Shown: positions 35,119-43,475 of the stretch, one piece after another
Layout: each line of letters starts with the position of its first letter
Position numbering within the stretch: the first letter of the stretch is position 1
DNA from: an uncultured Roseobacter sp.
Lineage (GTDB): Bacteria; Pseudomonadota; Alphaproteobacteria; Rhodobacterales; Rhodobacteraceae
Assembly: GCF_947493125.1 (NCBI RefSeq)
Contig: NZ_CANLQB010000015.1
Location: 1-64,000 of the forward strand
Direction of reading: 5' to 3'
Length of the DNA: 64,000 nt
Notes under the pieces: generated by a model
Databases searched by the model: none
Seen by the model: only the letters and a program-made list of their open reading frames with translations
Told to the model about the DNA's origin: nothing
Position numbers and translations under genes: made by a program

Positions 35119-36003
35119 TCAGACCATTGCGAATTCTGTACGCATGGACTTATCCCGAGGGGGCAGGTCTTCTGGAGGTTCGGCACTTGGAAACCATGAC
35201 GTATCCATATTTTCATAGGCATCGAGAAATTCTATGTCTTTCTCCCACTGCTCTCGGGCGAGGAGCCGAAAATACGGACGGTCGATTTCTAACTCTCCTC
35301 GCTCTCTAAGTGCGCGAAGCAGTTTGTTGACGTAAATTGACGTGAGCCCAACGGCTTGACCAATCTCGACTTGACTGAACGGTACGTGGAACCGATCTCC
35401 GGTACCTACTCCTGGCACCTTAAGTCGCGAGCGCAACTGGAGTAGAAAGAACTTCAAGTTGCTCTCCGCACTCATTGAGCGCATGCACGATCCATGATGC
35501 CGAAAGGCTTGCAGATCGAGCGACACGAGCGCGAGCAACAACGCGTTGAGGCGGGGCAACCTGGACACGCCACTATAAAATGCGCGTCTCGAAAGTCGGC
35601 TAACAACACCTGATGTTTGCATGCTGATTTGGTGCTCCACCTGGGGAGTACCGATCTCCGACAACCCAACAAATTCCCCGGGCAGGAAAACACGAAGGAT
35701 TTGGTGGCCCGAGCTCTTATTGTAGGATTTCAGGACAGCCCAGCCAGATTGGAGCACGACGATGTCACCGTCTTCATTGTGCTGGGACAACTTGTCGCCT
35801 TTCGTGATGGGCTTAGGATCGTCTTCAGAGCGCTCGATGAAGTCTAGTTCTTCGCCAGTTAGCCTGACATATTTTGAGAGGCGGTTTCTGACCGAGCTCG
35901 CCGCGGTTGCTTGCCGTCCTCTCGGAGCGGGAGATACGAAATTCAATCGGCGAATACTGGATGAGCGCGACAAGCGGTCGGGCGACGTAAGGCCATAGGT
36001 CAT
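35119..36003 (-). CDS. Crp/Fnr-family regulator, EcfG-type promoter
   Basis: This 294-residue protein has a 40-residue basic N-terminal extension, a cNMP-binding-like beta roll (HQILRVFLPGEFVGLSEIG) and a helix-turn-helix (FSQVEIGQAVGLTSIYVNKLL). It is very close to the regulator at 43476-44261, sharing IGQAVGLTSIYVNKLLR and a C-terminal NMDTSWFP. ATG 36003 lies about 14 bases after the predicted transcription start of a perfect EcfG-like promoter, so it is probably part of the general-stress response. Target genes are unknown. Confidence 0.83.
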   Translation of the reverse strand: MTYGLTSPDRLSRSSSIRRLNFVSPAPRGRQATAASSVRNRLSKYVRLTGEELDFIERSEDDPKPITKGDKLSQHNEDGDIVVLQSGWAVLKSYNKSSGHQILRVFLPGEFVGLSEIGTPQVEHQISMQTSGVVSRLSRRAFYSGVSRLPRLNALLLALVSLDLQAFRHHGSCMRSMSAESNLKFFLLQLRSRLKVPGVGTGDRFHVPFSQVEIGQAVGLTSIYVNKLLRALRERGELEIDRPYFRLLAREQWEKDIEFLDAYENMDTSWFPSAEPPEDLPPRDKSMRTEFAMV

Positions 36004-36023
36004 GAGATCGCCTTCAAGAGATC

Positions 36024-36048
36024 AACGCTAAACGAGGCTTTTGGTTCC
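36024..36048 (-). promoter_or_regulatory. EcfG-like promoter of the crp gene
   Basis: On the minus strand GGAAC (36048-36044) is separated by exactly 16 bases from CGTT (36027-36024), the consensus of EcfG-dependent promoters. The -10 lies 21 bases before the ATG at 36003, leaving room for a short leader with an AAGG binding site. Confidence 0.65.
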
Positions 36049-36308
36049 CAAATCTGGCGAGTGAATGTCTTACGCTCAGCGTACCATTCAGTGTTTGGAC
36101 CCTGTTCGTCCGCAATGGTAAAAACGCTAGGTGAGCATCCTTTTGCGTGAAGGCAAACGTGAAATGCTGGAAGGGCCTCTCCACTAATACGTGGAGCGAA
36201 AGGTGATCTCAATGTCAATGAAAGGCCCTGCGAGCTGCGGCACAGAGCTTGATCAAACGATGTGCGTTTCACCAAAGAAATCTGGACCGTTGTAGAGTGC
36301 CACAGCCA
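36049..36308. other. Intergenic region, no supported gene
   Basis: Together with the promoter to its left this makes 305 bases without a supported gene between the crp gene and DUF1127. A minus-strand frame (36000-36275) opens with TTG, has no ribosome binding site, and contains the promoter, so I do not accept it. Nothing else is evident. Confidence 0.4.
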
Positions 36309-36524
36309 TTACATATTAGCAGCTTCCGCTGAAATTTGGCCGATATCTCCGCGGCTTAGGCCGATATCGACCAACTCTCGATCTGACATGGCTGATAGCT
36401 CTGCGAAGGTCTGATTATAAACAGCCCGCGTCCGGCAATTTTCTGCGATCTCGGAGCGAAGTCGCCAATAGACCTCTACAATTCGGTGCAAAGGATGTGA
36501 TAGATATAAGTTCTGGAACGTCAT
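36309..36524 (-). CDS. DUF1127 small protein
   Basis: The 71-residue product has the DUF1127-type Arg-containing C-terminus (FAELSAMSDRELVDIGLSRGDI), close to the YjiS-like consensus L-x-x-L-s-D-x-x-L-x-D-I-G-l-s-R. In alphaproteobacteria short DUF1127 proteins affect RNA turnover and phosphate, carbon and stress metabolism. This copy has a longer N-terminus with HRIVEVYWRLRSEI. ATG 36524 is favoured over an upstream start. Confidence 0.8.
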   Translation of the reverse strand: MTFQNLYLSHPLHRIVEVYWRLRSEIAENCRTRAVYNQTFAELSAMSDRELVDIGLSRGDIGQISAEAANM

Positions 36525-36642
36525 GTAATATAGCCTTTCCGGCTTTGTGGACAGGAGTGCCAATCCACGTGACTAATTGTTAGGGGTGTTTGTTCCGGCC
36601 GAGCCGAAGTGTGATCGAGGGGCGCAAACGGGACGTGAGCGG

Positions 36643-36813
36643 TCAGACCGCAGGCGGTTGAACAGCACGTCTTCGGAGAAACATTGTGCCGAGGCGGTGT
36701 GCGCCGACGGTAAGCATCTGTGCAAACCATTCGCGGCGCATCGCGCGTGCATCGGCGAGATATCCTTCGACATCAGCCTGTCTTGCTGTTGTGAAGGTCA
36801 TTTGCGGGGTCAT
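36643..36813 (-). CDS. RSP_7527-like small protein
   Basis: This 56-residue protein begins MTPQMTFTTARQADVEGYL and continues ARAMRREWFAQML, resembling the short RSP_7527 family of Rhodobacterales (acidic N-terminus, A-x-x-M/L-R helix, basic C-terminal helix). Function is unknown. ATG 36813 has only a weak upstream site (GAAAG). It lies in a run of small stress-related genes on the same strand. Assignment rests on length and helix pattern, so it is moderate. Confidence 0.5.
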   Translation of the reverse strand: MTPQMTFTTARQADVEGYLADARAMRREWFAQMLTVGAHRLGTMFLRRRAVQPPAV

Positions 36814-37255
36814 AACATTATCTTTCGGTTGCGCGGCATCAGCGCCGCACTCCTCAGGTGTGGTCGATGCACCCGAAGTACAAACCATAGGCGGTATGCG
36901 GGCAGAACATACCGGCAAGCCCTGCCTACGACCGGTTGCTCCTCAGATGCCGACTTGAGCGTTGCGCCGACTGCCGCGGCTTCCTCACCGTTAGCAACAC
37001 CAGTTTCACCCTCGGCTGATCTGGAAGACGCGACCCCTTGCGTGACCAGAGTCGCCCTCCCCGTAGATGCCCCGTATCTTGTGCATGTCCTCCATCAAAA
37101 ACGGGACGATAACCGTGAGGTTAACCGCGTCTGCTCCGCTGTTGGTAGCCCTGGAACCCCAGCCGGCGTATCAAGCCTAAGTCCCGACACACAGTGTTGA
37201 ATGGTGCTGCTGTCGCTCAGAGATGAGCGGCAGCAAGTAGCCGTTTGTTGGCAGC
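36814..37255. other. Intergenic region with hairpin 37208-37235
   Basis: These 442 bases contain no convincing gene. A plus-strand frame across it lacks a ribosome binding site and family similarity. An 11-base stem, TGCTGTCGCTC (37208-37218) with GAGCGGCAGCA (37225-37235), lies 20 bases beyond the stop of the host-attachment gene on the minus strand. It may terminate that transcript, although no U-tract follows. Confidence 0.4.
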
Positions 37256-37663
37256 TCAATCCGCTGAGAGACTTCGTTCGATGTCTTCGGTGGGCGAGTT
37301 GATAAGGGTTTTCGCCAACTCCAAAGTGATTTTTTGCGTGACTTCTTGGTGAAGAATTGGCCGGATCTCTCCCAATGTGTCTGGGTCCGCAACAAGAACC
37401 AGATGCTTGAATTCTTTCTTGTGGGCCTTCGCGTAGAGATACTGCGCGAGTTGTTTGGCGAAGGTTGCTTCGTCCGTCTCTTGGTTAGAGGACTCAGGTG
37501 GCCGGTTGCCCGAGGGTCCGTCATCATCGAGGTTTTGCGGAGACAGGCCACCGACATGCTTCAGCTTTATGTCCCGTACCGTGCCATCGTTGACAAAGAA
37601 CTTTGCCTCAGCCCCTGAAGCGATCACGACAAAGGCTTTGGGTGGGCATATAGAAGCCGTCAT
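37256..37663 (-). CDS. Host attachment protein family (PF10116)
   Basis: The 135-residue protein corresponds to the family named for attachment to host cells. It has an N-terminal FVVIASGAEAKFFVNDG strand, a disordered middle, and the KKEFKHLVLVADPDTLGEIRPIL segment before a C-terminal helix that includes TQKITLELAKTLINSP. Structurally these are eRF1/Pelota-like central domains, and in free-living bacteria a host role is unproven. ATG 37663 starts the conserved region; a longer frame adds 47 unrelated residues. Confidence 0.85.
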   Translation of the reverse strand: MTASICPPKAFVVIASGAEAKFFVNDGTVRDIKLKHVGGLSPQNLDDDGPSGNRPPESSNQETDEATFAKQLAQYLYAKAHKKEFKHLVLVADPDTLGEIRPILHQEVTQKITLELAKTLINSPTEDIERSLSAD

Positions 37664-37840
37664 ATTTGGATCTCCCTGGTTGGTCTGGATTGAGCGACAC
37701 GCACACTTGCAGCCCGCTTCGAGAAGCAGAAATAAGAGGCGGTTACTTCGTTGAATTGGGACTGCGAGTACGCCAGCAAAATCCTTTGGAGTAACGATTG
37801 GCAAAAGTCGCCTTGCAGCGGGCCATTTGGCTAGCAGAGC

Positions 37841-38002
37841 CTATTTGGACTTCGGTTTCTTTTCGCTCTGATCCTCATTGATCTCAGAGAGGACAGATTT
37901 GCTCTTCGCAGAAGAAGGCTGATCTGAGGGTTCTTTGCCATCCGAGTTTAGCTCGGCGAGAACTGATGTATTTTTGGCTTGTTTGTCGGATTTTAATGTC
38001 AT
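37841..38002 (-). CDS. Small acidic-basic protein with repeated SVL-x-E-[LI]-N
   Basis: The 53-residue product starts at ATG 38002 with a purine-rich site (AAAAAAGGAAG) upstream. It is very hydrophilic and contains two related segments, NTSVLAELNSDG and SKSVLSEINEDQ, before a Lys-rich end. It is likely disordered. I do not recognise a family. It lies beside the host-attachment gene in the stress region. Confidence 0.55.
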   Translation of the reverse strand: MTLKSDKQAKNTSVLAELNSDGKEPSDQPSSAKSKSVLSEINEDQSEKKPKSK

Positions 38003-38500
38003 TGCGTCTTCCTTTTTTGTTCGTGAGTGAATGTTCTTTAGCGGTTCACAGCCATAGCCGCTCAGATTCGTGCCGGACATCGCACCTAGGAGAGTTGAAT
38101 ACCAGGGTCTCGTACGCTTCTTCGCCGATCCGTTTCACCAGTACCGACTTTCAGACAATCCAGAGGTTCGCCGAGAAGATGTCCTCACTTTGACTAGGGC
38201 ACGGTTTTGAGAAGTGCGACGGGTTTGAGACCCTGCGAGGTGCCGGGCAAATCAGGCGATACCGGTTCATGCAGACATTTGGCCATCTTGAACCGATAAC
38301 GGGTGGACGTCTGTGCTCATTTCCTAAACTCTGACAAGATTTTCCAAGATAGGACCCTTTTCCTAGCCAGTAAAATCAGTGGAACGCCTGTTTCTCTGAA
38401 CGCAGCGGTGATACGCTCCCAGCAGTGACAGGACATCGTTGAGCCTGAAGGCAAAAAGCACTTGCCTAGGTCACCGCTTCTTTTGATTGTGAGGGTTGAG
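38003..38500. other. Intergenic region, no gene seen
   Basis: These 498 bases separate the minus-strand small gene and the plus-strand acetyltransferase gene, so both promoters should lie here. A GGAAC near 38379 is not followed by CGTT at 16-17 bases. I see no RNA gene, repeat or convincing coding frame. Confidence 0.4.
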
Positions 38501-39106
38501 ATGGCCTACAGATCGCTTCGGCCATTCGATGTCGAAGTAAAGGACGGGCTTTGGGTCTCACTCCGCGACGTTGTTCCGGATGACGGCGACCTGATTGAGC
38601 TGGGGTTTGACCGTCTCTCGAAGCAGTCACGATTTTTTCGCTTCATGGCGGCAAAGAAGAGACTGACCGGTCGTGAGGTCAAGCAATTTGCTGCATTGAA
38701 TACAGCAGATCATGCAGCCGTTGGGGCGCTGTGTATGCGCCAAAATAGAGCTCATCCTGTCGGAATCGCACGCTACATACGCACAAACGCAGAAGACCAC
38801 GCAGCCGAGATTGCAATTACCGTCGTCGATGCTTTTCAGAACCGCGGAATCGGCACTCTGTTGCTCGGCGTTCTTGCGAAGGTCGCCCAGGCACACGGGA
38901 TTACAGAATTTCTTGCGCTAGTCGCCAAAGAAAATGACGCCATGCAGCACCTTCTTCACGAACTCGGCGGTACAGATGAAACGCCGGGTGACCCAGAGGT
39001 GAACATCTCAATGCCGATTTACCAAGACCCGCAAAACTACCCGATCAACAAGGTCGGTGCATATGTTCGCGAGGCCTATGCTTTCACCGAGCTTACACCA
39101 GTATGA
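38501..39106 (+). CDS. GNAT-family N-acetyltransferase
   Basis: The 201-residue protein has a GNAT fold with the acetyl-CoA loop VVDAFQNRGIGTLLLGVLAKVAQAHGI (motif A, shown from residue about 108) preceded by AEIAITV. The N-terminal part, LRDVVPDDGDLIELGFDRLSKQSRFFRF, matches GNAT domains found fused to acyl-CoA ligases (Pat-like) and in stand-alone copies. The substrate is unknown. ATG 38501 fits; an upstream TTG would add 13 hydrophobic residues. Confidence 0.85.
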   Translation: MAYRSLRPFDVEVKDGLWVSLRDVVPDDGDLIELGFDRLSKQSRFFRFMAAKKRLTGREVKQFAALNTADHAAVGALCMRQNRAHPVGIARYIRTNAEDHAAEIAITVVDAFQNRGIGTLLLGVLAKVAQAHGITEFLALVAKENDAMQHLLHELGGTDETPGDPEVNISMPIYQDPQNYPINKVGAYVREAYAFTELTPV

Positions 39107-39170
39107 AATCTGAAACGCGATGAACTACGACTGGCGCGCGGTTTTATGATCTGGTTCAGGAGGACAGTGT

Positions 39171-39266
39171 ATGGATGCTGTTAGTGGCATTCTGAACGTT
39201 ATTTCATCGTCCGGCGTCCGGTCGAGACAGTTAAGTTTGTGCGCGCCTGTGCTTTGGATCGTCTAA
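39171..39266 (+). CDS. Small ORF with strong RBS, possible truncated regulator
   Basis: A 31-codon frame begins at ATG 39171 with a perfect AGGAGG at 39158-39163. The peptide opens MDAVSGILNVIS, which vaguely resembles the start of AraC-type cupin regulators, then ends abruptly after a hydrophobic stretch. It may be a real small protein, a leader peptide, or the remnant 5' end of a deleted gene. Evidence is the ribosome binding site only. Confidence 0.35.
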   Translation: MDAVSGILNVISSSGVRSRQLSLCAPVLWIV

Positions 39267-39389
39267 ATTTGGAAACGTCCGCGACCGCTGAGGTCTCGCA
39301 CTGCACAATTTATACACTGTATCGGCCCTGTTGCTCTTGCAAAACTCTATAGGACATCCATATACCATCCATACAGATGGAGAATCGAT

Positions 39390-39806
39390 ATGAGTAACGT
39401 GACACAGCTGCACGATAAGCAGCCAGAGAACGAAAAAATCACGATCAACTTAGGTTTCGTCGACCTCGGTCGGATCGACCTGTTGGTACAGGAGGGGTTT
39501 TACTCCAATCGGAGCGACCTGATCCGCACCGCGATCCGCAATCAGCTAGAGAGCCACGGCGAAGTCGTCAGCAATTCGCTAGAGCGGCATACGATGGAGC
39601 TGGGGCTACGAGACTATACCGTATCTGATCTTGAGGCTTTGCGGGATGCGGGCGAGATGCTGCACGTCAAAGTCGTGGGGTTGGCGCGGATCGATCCTGA
39701 TGTGACGCCGGAACTAGCGCTTCAAACCATCGGATCCATCACCGTGCTGGGCGCCTTGCAGGCCAGCGCAGACATCAAAAAGGCACTTGGCGACCGCATC
39801 AAGTAG
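39390..39806 (+). CDS. Ribbon-helix-helix (CopG-like) regulator
   Basis: The 138-residue protein has a CopG-type DNA-binding segment near the N-terminus: KITINLGFVDLGRIDLLVQEGFYSNRSDLIRTAI. The remainder (about 85 residues) is likely helical and may oligomerise or sense a ligand. It starts at ATG 39390 after GGAGA. A CCATC-N6-GATGG inverted repeat just upstream (about 39367-39383) could be its operator. It is encoded 29 bases before the esterase gene on the same strand and probably controls that operon. Confidence 0.75.
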   Translation: MSNVTQLHDKQPENEKITINLGFVDLGRIDLLVQEGFYSNRSDLIRTAIRNQLESHGEVVSNSLERHTMELGLRDYTVSDLEALRDAGEMLHVKVVGLARIDPDVTPELALQTIGSITVLGALQASADIKKALGDRIK

Positions 39807-39835
39807 GTCGTCACACATATAACAAAGGAAACATT

Positions 39836-40918
39836 ATGAAACTCTTCGACGTCGGCGCGACGCGCCCGGCGGCCGATACCGCTTGGGCGTCGGCAGCCAA
39901 TGATCTTGTACAACGTACACTTGCGCAGCATGGCCTCGTATCGCCGTTAGAACAGGGCGCACAAACAGGGGGAGTAAACCCGCCTTCGATCAACAGCATG
40001 TTGGCGAAGTTGTCCGGACAACTCATACATTCTGCCTCGCCTGAGCCAAGCGTTCCAGTCGGTGCGATTCTTACAGACGATATCTTCGCATGCGCATCCG
40101 GCAGCCGCCGCTATCGCCTCTATGTTCCCGCCTCCGCGTCCGAGGAGGCGACTGGTGTGGTTATGATGCTGCATGGCTGCACCCAAACACCGGAAGACTT
40201 CGCCACTGGAACGGGTATGAACGCCCTGGCCGACCGTCACGGGTTTGTGGTGATCTACCCTGCGCAATCACGGGGCGATAACGCGCAATCCTGCTGGAAC
40301 TGGTTCAGCCGCGGTGATCAACGCCGGGGCAGGGGGGAACCTGCGATCCTGGCTGGTTTGGCGCAGAAGATCTGTGCCGATTACGGTGTCACTCGCGACG
40401 ACACGTTCGTTGCAGGTCTTTCGGCAGGTGCCGCCATGGCGGCTATCCTTGGGGAGACCTATCCGGATATCTTTGCTGCAGTCGGCGCGCATTCCGGCCT
40501 TCCGGCAGGATCTGCCAAGGACGTGCCTTCCGCTTTTGCCGCAATGGCGGGCAATGCACTTGAGGCACCCGATCCCGTGCAAGCTGATCAGCGCGTGCGT
40601 ACTATTCTGTTTCACGGGTCAGCCGACCATACCGTCCATCCTTCGAACGGTGACAACATCGCGCGGCGTGCACGCAGTGCGGGTCCTGGCCAGAGCGTCG
40701 AGGCATCGATCACAGGTGATGCAGCAGGTCGGACCTACACAAGAGATATATCAAGCGACGAGGACGGCACAGCGTTGGTCGAACATTGGACGGTCGAGGG
40801 GCAGGGCCATGCGTGGTCAGGTGGTCAGCCAGGCGGGTCCTACACCGATCCAAAAGGACCGGATGCCAGCGCGGAGATGATCCGCTTTTTTTTCGATAGA
40901 ACAAACAAGGACATTTGA
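39836..40918 (+). CDS. PHB-depolymerase-family esterase
   Basis: This 360-residue alpha/beta hydrolase belongs to the esterase PHB depolymerase family. The nucleophile is Ser196 in GLSAGAAM, the oxyanion region is MMLHGCTQTPEDFATGTG, the Asp is probably in HGSADHTV and the His in EGQGHAWSGG. No signal peptide is visible, so an intracellular substrate, such as stored polyhydroxybutyrate or another ester, is likely. AAAGGAAA precedes ATG 39836. One base separates it from the next gene. Confidence 0.87.
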   Translation: MKLFDVGATRPAADTAWASAANDLVQRTLAQHGLVSPLEQGAQTGGVNPPSINSMLAKLSGQLIHSASPEPSVPVGAILTDDIFACASGSRRYRLYVPASASEEATGVVMMLHGCTQTPEDFATGTGMNALADRHGFVVIYPAQSRGDNAQSCWNWFSRGDQRRGRGEPAILAGLAQKICADYGVTRDDTFVAGLSAGAAMAAILGETYPDIFAAVGAHSGLPAGSAKDVPSAFAAMAGNALEAPDPVQADQRVRTILFHGSADHTVHPSNGDNIARRARSAGPGQSVEASITGDAAGRTYTRDISSDEDGTALVEHWTVEGQGHAWSGGQPGGSYTDPKGPDASAEMIRFFFDRTNKDI

Positions 40919-40919
40919 G

Positions 40920-42065
40920 ATGACCAATATGAAACTGACGTTTGATGCGGTGACCGAGGCTACGCCTGGCCCGAAATGGGCCGCCCGTTGGGCACGGTCC
41001 TGGCCTGCCTATGAGGCATGGTTTGTCGCACGCGGCGGCGATGCCGGTCCGTCCCGCGCCGACTGTCGAGCCGCGCTGAAGCACCACATGCCTGAGTTGA
41101 TCCCGACTTACGACAAGCTTGTCGATATTGCGGGTGGCTCCGACCGAGCCGCGCGGTTCCTCTCCACATGGTGCCCGCCGTCCTATTTGGGTGGGTGTTC
41201 CCTCGCAGCCGTCGCGGACCGGCATGACGTTCGGCTGGTGCGCAACTACGACCTCTCGCCCGAGTTGAACGAAGGGCTGTTGCTCCGCACAGAATGGACG
41301 GGTCGCCCGGTCATGGGCATGGTTGAATTTCTCTGGGGCCTGTCGGATGGCATCAACGATGCAGGGCTCAGCGTTGCGCTGGCCTACGGCGGCAGATCCG
41401 AGACGGGCACGGGGTTCGGCATCACAACGATCCTGCGCTATGTGCTGGAGACCTGTGAGACAGTTGATGCAGCACTGGCTGCATTGAAGCGCATACCATC
41501 GCACATGGCTTACAATGTGGTCCTTGCAGATGCCGCAGGCCGCACGGCAAGCGTTGAACTCGCTCCTGGAGGCGGCGCTACGATCATGCCGCAGGCCATT
41601 GCGACCAACCACCAAAGCAAGGGCAGGGCCGCCGAACGGCCCGGTTTTACGCGAACCGTAGAGCGGCTGGCTCATCTGAAGGGCTTGCAAGCCGGCCCAC
41701 GTGATCTTGGCCATCACTTTGATAAAGAGCCATTGCGGCAGGTGAGGTATAGCCAGGGCTTCGGAACACTGTTTACGGCGGAGTATGATCCGACGTTGCG
41801 ATCGCTTTTGCTGTCGATGAACGGAAAGCGATGGCACCAGACCATCGACGGATTTCAGGAAGGGCGGCACACCGCAGACTACTCACATACAAGCGTCAGC
41901 GACGCGACTGTCAGCATGCCAATCGGAATTGAAAGCAGAGACGACTGGTCCCAAGCCGCGATGATCGATTGGTCGCGCCTCGCAATGGACTATGCGGCAG
42001 GTCGTGGCCAAGAGATAAGTGCGTATCTTCCTGACACCTTGGCCTCGAGATCCGAGGCCGCATAG
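40920..42065 (+). CDS. C45-family autoproteolytic acyltransferase/hydrolase
   Basis: The 381-residue Ntn-hydrolase resembles acyl-CoA:6-APA acyltransferases (peptidase family C45). The presumed autocleavage point and nucleophile is Cys93 in LGGCSLAAV, followed by the RNYDLSPEL strand and NDAGLSVALAYGG. Such enzymes cleave or transfer acyl groups on small amides. Activity on N-acyl amino acids or homoserine lactones is possible but not shown. It directly follows the esterase gene, so both may act in acyl-compound turnover. Confidence 0.8.
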   Translation: MTNMKLTFDAVTEATPGPKWAARWARSWPAYEAWFVARGGDAGPSRADCRAALKHHMPELIPTYDKLVDIAGGSDRAARFLSTWCPPSYLGGCSLAAVADRHDVRLVRNYDLSPELNEGLLLRTEWTGRPVMGMVEFLWGLSDGINDAGLSVALAYGGRSETGTGFGITTILRYVLETCETVDAALAALKRIPSHMAYNVVLADAAGRTASVELAPGGGATIMPQAIATNHQSKGRAAERPGFTRTVERLAHLKGLQAGPRDLGHHFDKEPLRQVRYSQGFGTLFTAEYDPTLRSLLLSMNGKRWHQTIDGFQEGRHTADYSHTSVSDATVSMPIGIESRDDWSQAAMIDWSRLAMDYAAGRGQEISAYLPDTLASRSEAA

Positions 42066-42071
42066 CAAATC

Positions 42072-42854
42072 CTATGCTTCGGAAATCGACACGTTGACCG
42101 ATTTCTCGATGAGGGAAATCGGACCGAAGCTTGATAGGAATGCTACCTCGGCGGCATCCATACCGACTCCAATCCGGACGATCTGGGATGCCTCCGCCAT
42201 GCCAGTGGCGTCGATCAGATGCCAGGTGCCGTCGAGATAGACTTCCGCGACCGCATGAAAATCCTGCGGCGTGACATGTGGCGCATAGACGCTGGCGAAC
42301 CGGGCTGGAATGGCAGAGGCACGGGCGAGTGTGATCAGGACATGGGCAAAGTCCCGGCAGACGCCTTGTCGTTGGACGAACGTATCGATGGCAGTCGTCT
42401 GCGCGTTGCTGGAGCCGGGTACATAGGCAAAGCGCTCGAATATCCAATCGCGCATAGCAGCCACCCGCTTGCCCGCGTCCAAGTGACCAAACTCCCCTGC
42501 AACAAAGCTTTGGAGTTCATCGGAGGGGCAATACCGGGACGGCATCAGGTAGCGCACGATATCGCCGGGCAGCAGGTGAGGGGGAACCTTATCCAAAGCC
42601 GCGATCTCCAGCGAAGGCCGGTTGATCTCCACCTTTGTGGCATAGGCACATGCGAAGTTCTCCGAGGTTCGAAGCAAAGTCCGGCTTCCAAGACCTGCTT
42701 CGGCCGCTGTTTCTGCAAGCTGCTCCGGCGAGCCAACGTCAAAAGTCTCGGCAAGGACATTCTGGTCCGCAAAACTCGGTGCGCGGACCTGGAGGATCAG
42801 ATCGATCGGTTGGCTTATATTGTAGGCGAGCCGTACATCGATATCGACAATCAT
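42072..42854 (-). CDS. Transglutaminase-like cysteine peptidase family protein
   Basis: The 260-residue protein has the Cys-His-Asp triad of the transglutaminase fold: Cys166 in QGVCRDFAH, His200 in DFHAVAEVYL and Asp215 in WHLIDATGMA. The N-terminal half is a beta-rich domain common to bacterial transglutaminase-like proteins. These usually act as peptidases or amidases; substrate unknown. It overlaps the DUF4112 gene by four bases and is last in a three-gene minus-strand operon. Confidence 0.87.
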   Translation of the reverse strand: MIVDIDVRLAYNISQPIDLILQVRAPSFADQNVLAETFDVGSPEQLAETAAEAGLGSRTLLRTSENFACAYATKVEINRPSLEIAALDKVPPHLLPGDIVRYLMPSRYCPSDELQSFVAGEFGHLDAGKRVAAMRDWIFERFAYVPGSSNAQTTAIDTFVQRQGVCRDFAHVLITLARASAIPARFASVYAPHVTPQDFHAVAEVYLDGTWHLIDATGMAEASQIVRIGVGMDAAEVAFLSSFGPISLIEKSVNVSISEA

Positions 42855-43219
42855 GAAAAGTCTTTCGTCTTAGCCGAAGCATCTGACAGCTCCTTGCGCA
42901 GCAGCGCAAAGTTGCGGTTGTTTGCTTTGAACGCGAGGTCAAAAACATCGCCAAGGATCGGCACCGCACCGACGACGAAGTCGAGCCCTGTGTTCGCTGT
43001 CATGCGCAGGATCGTTCGTTTTCTCGCTCCAAGCCGGTAGCCTTTGTAGATGAGGTAGGCCGAGGGCCCGAGCGATGCGAGATCTCCCGCACCAGGGATC
43101 AGCCCCAGAAGCGCGTCCCACCCGAACCGAATGGGCGTGCCCGGAATACGAAACCGGCTGTCGAGCAGCGTCGACAGGTGATCAAGCTTCTCAATCTCGC
43201 TCGACGCCACCTTACTCAC
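42851..43219 (-). CDS. DUF4112 membrane protein
   Basis: The 122-residue protein matches DUF4112: LDSRFRIPGTPIRFGWDALLGLIPGAGDLASLG (shown across its core) and GLDFVVGAVPILGDVFDLAFKANNRN. Two hydrophobic segments near residues 35-60 and 75-95 suggest membrane association. Function is unknown. It overlaps both neighbours by four bases (YqaE upstream, transglutaminase-like downstream). Confidence 0.88.
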   Translation of the reverse strand: MSKVASSEIEKLDHLSTLLDSRFRIPGTPIRFGWDALLGLIPGAGDLASLGPSAYLIYKGYRLGARKRTILRMTANTGLDFVVGAVPILGDVFDLAFKANNRNFALLRKELSDASAKTKDFS

Positions 43220-43374
43220 TTGCGCGCGACGATATAGACCGCGTGCACCAAACCGGGAATGTAGCCGAGCAAGGTCAGCAGGATATTGAGCCAGAAGTGT
43301 TTACCGAGGCCCACCTGCAAGAACACGCCAAGCGGCGGTATGATTACGGAAAGGATGATGCGGATAAGATCCAT
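43216..43374 (-). CDS. YqaE/Pmp3 family small membrane protein
   Basis: The 52-residue protein has two membrane helices with the Pmp3 signature IIPPLGVFLQVGLGKHFWLNILLTLLGYIPG split around a short loop. Homologues stabilise membrane potential under salt and low-temperature stress. ATG 43374 gives the standard length. First gene of the operon with DUF4112 and the transglutaminase-like protein. Confidence 0.92.
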   Translation of the reverse strand: MDLIRIILSVIIPPLGVFLQVGLGKHFWLNILLTLLGYIPGLVHAVYIVARK

Positions 43375-43475
43375 GGGTGCTCTTTTCTTAAAAGGTTTGG
43401 CGGTGTTCCGCACCGTATCGCAGGTTGCCGCATATTAGGCGAGGCGGCGTGTCTTAATCTGTGTTAACTTCTCAT

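Noticed and set aside
36000-36275. 91-codon minus-strand frame next to the crp gene
   Set aside because: TTG start, no ribosome binding site, and it contains the EcfG-like promoter of the crp gene.
36577-37200. Long plus-strand frame opposite the small stress genes
   Set aside because: It is a shadow of the minus-strand gene at 36643 and intergenic DNA, with no domain similarity.
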